Translations under genes and position numbers: made by a program
Shown: positions 63,984-64,000 of the stretch, one piece after another
Numbering within the stretch: the first letter of the stretch is position 1
Layout: every line of letters starts with the position of its first letter
Source of the DNA: Mesosutterella faecium
GTDB lineage: Bacteria; Pseudomonadota; Gammaproteobacteria; Burkholderiales; Burkholderiaceae_F
Reading direction: 5' to 3'
Length of the DNA stretch: 64,000 nt
Assembly: GCF_022809315.2 (NCBI RefSeq)
Contig: NZ_JAKZJU020000001.1
Coordinates: 62,001 to 126,000, forward strand
The notes under the pieces: model-generated
Databases searched by the model: none
What the model saw: only the letters and a program-made list of their open reading frames with translations
What the model was told of the DNA's origin: nothing

Positions 63984-64000
63984 GGCTTGGGCGCTTCGGA

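Overview
This 64 kb window is GC-rich bacterial chromosome, almost certainly from an anaerobic or microaerophilic betaproteobacterium. Two things point to Burkholderiales, probably Sutterellaceae: a housekeeping block leuS / lptE / holA / proA, and abundant Tat-exported respiratory-type flavo- and molybdo-enzymes. No rRNA or phylogenetic test was possible, so the placement is inference. Nearly all genes have high-GC codon use with long spurious antisense frames. The exceptions in composition are a few AT-rich intergenic promoters and two insertion-sequence regions.

Layout. 1-9.9 kb: the 3'-truncated end of a TolC-like efflux protein, a nitrobindin-like beta-barrel protein, a 62-residue stand-alone NrdD-type glycyl-radical peptide, a DinG-type helicase, a secreted coiled-coil protein with an internal duplication, malate dehydrogenase, a PIN protein, RmuC, and a Pro/Ala/Ser-repeat lipoprotein. 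10-16 kb: tRNA-Arg, a Tat-exported carboxymuconolactone-decarboxylase-like protein, two translationally coupled LysR regulators divergent from a Tat-exported FMN alpha-hydroxyacid oxidase with a Cys cluster, and a MetE-like methyltransferase. 16-20.6 kb: a GntR regulator, an ion-transporter-superfamily permease, L-asparaginase and a dead M20 amidohydrolase. 20.7-24.1 kb: a decayed IS3-type element next to an intact IS1634-like transposase gene. 24.2-28.6 kb: an argininosuccinate-lyase-like enzyme divergent from a LysR regulator, then a secreted SGNH hydrolase and its decayed tandem paralogue. One 17-bp operator-like sequence sits in front of both the lyase and the hydrolase.

29-36 kb: a complete membrane-bound formate dehydrogenase operon (alpha, beta, gamma subunits, FdhE, FdhD), followed by tRNA-Ser and a second tRNA-Arg. 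36-44.5 kb: a PiT/PhoU-like phosphate transporter, UvrD and leucyl-tRNA synthetase. 44.6-46.7 kb: an ArsR / ArsP-type permease / small thioredoxin cassette lying between leuS and lptE. 46.8-51 kb: LptE, HolA, ProA and an RlmL-type methyltransferase. 51-56 kb: a Tat flavoprotein reductase, a Dcu C4-dicarboxylate transporter and aspartase. 56.6-64 kb: a Zn/Cd-type P-ATPase with three N-terminal metal-binding-like repeats and a MerR-type promoter, a FadL-like porin, a YggS-type PLP protein and RecG.

How it fits together (inference). L-asparaginase and aspartase convert asparagine to aspartate and then fumarate. A Dcu carrier exchanges C4-dicarboxylates, malate dehydrogenase interconverts malate and oxaloacetate, and formate dehydrogenase supplies electrons to quinone. 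A periplasmic fumarate-reductase-like flavoprotein could accept them. This is consistent with an asaccharolytic gut anaerobe living on amino acids, formate and organic acids.
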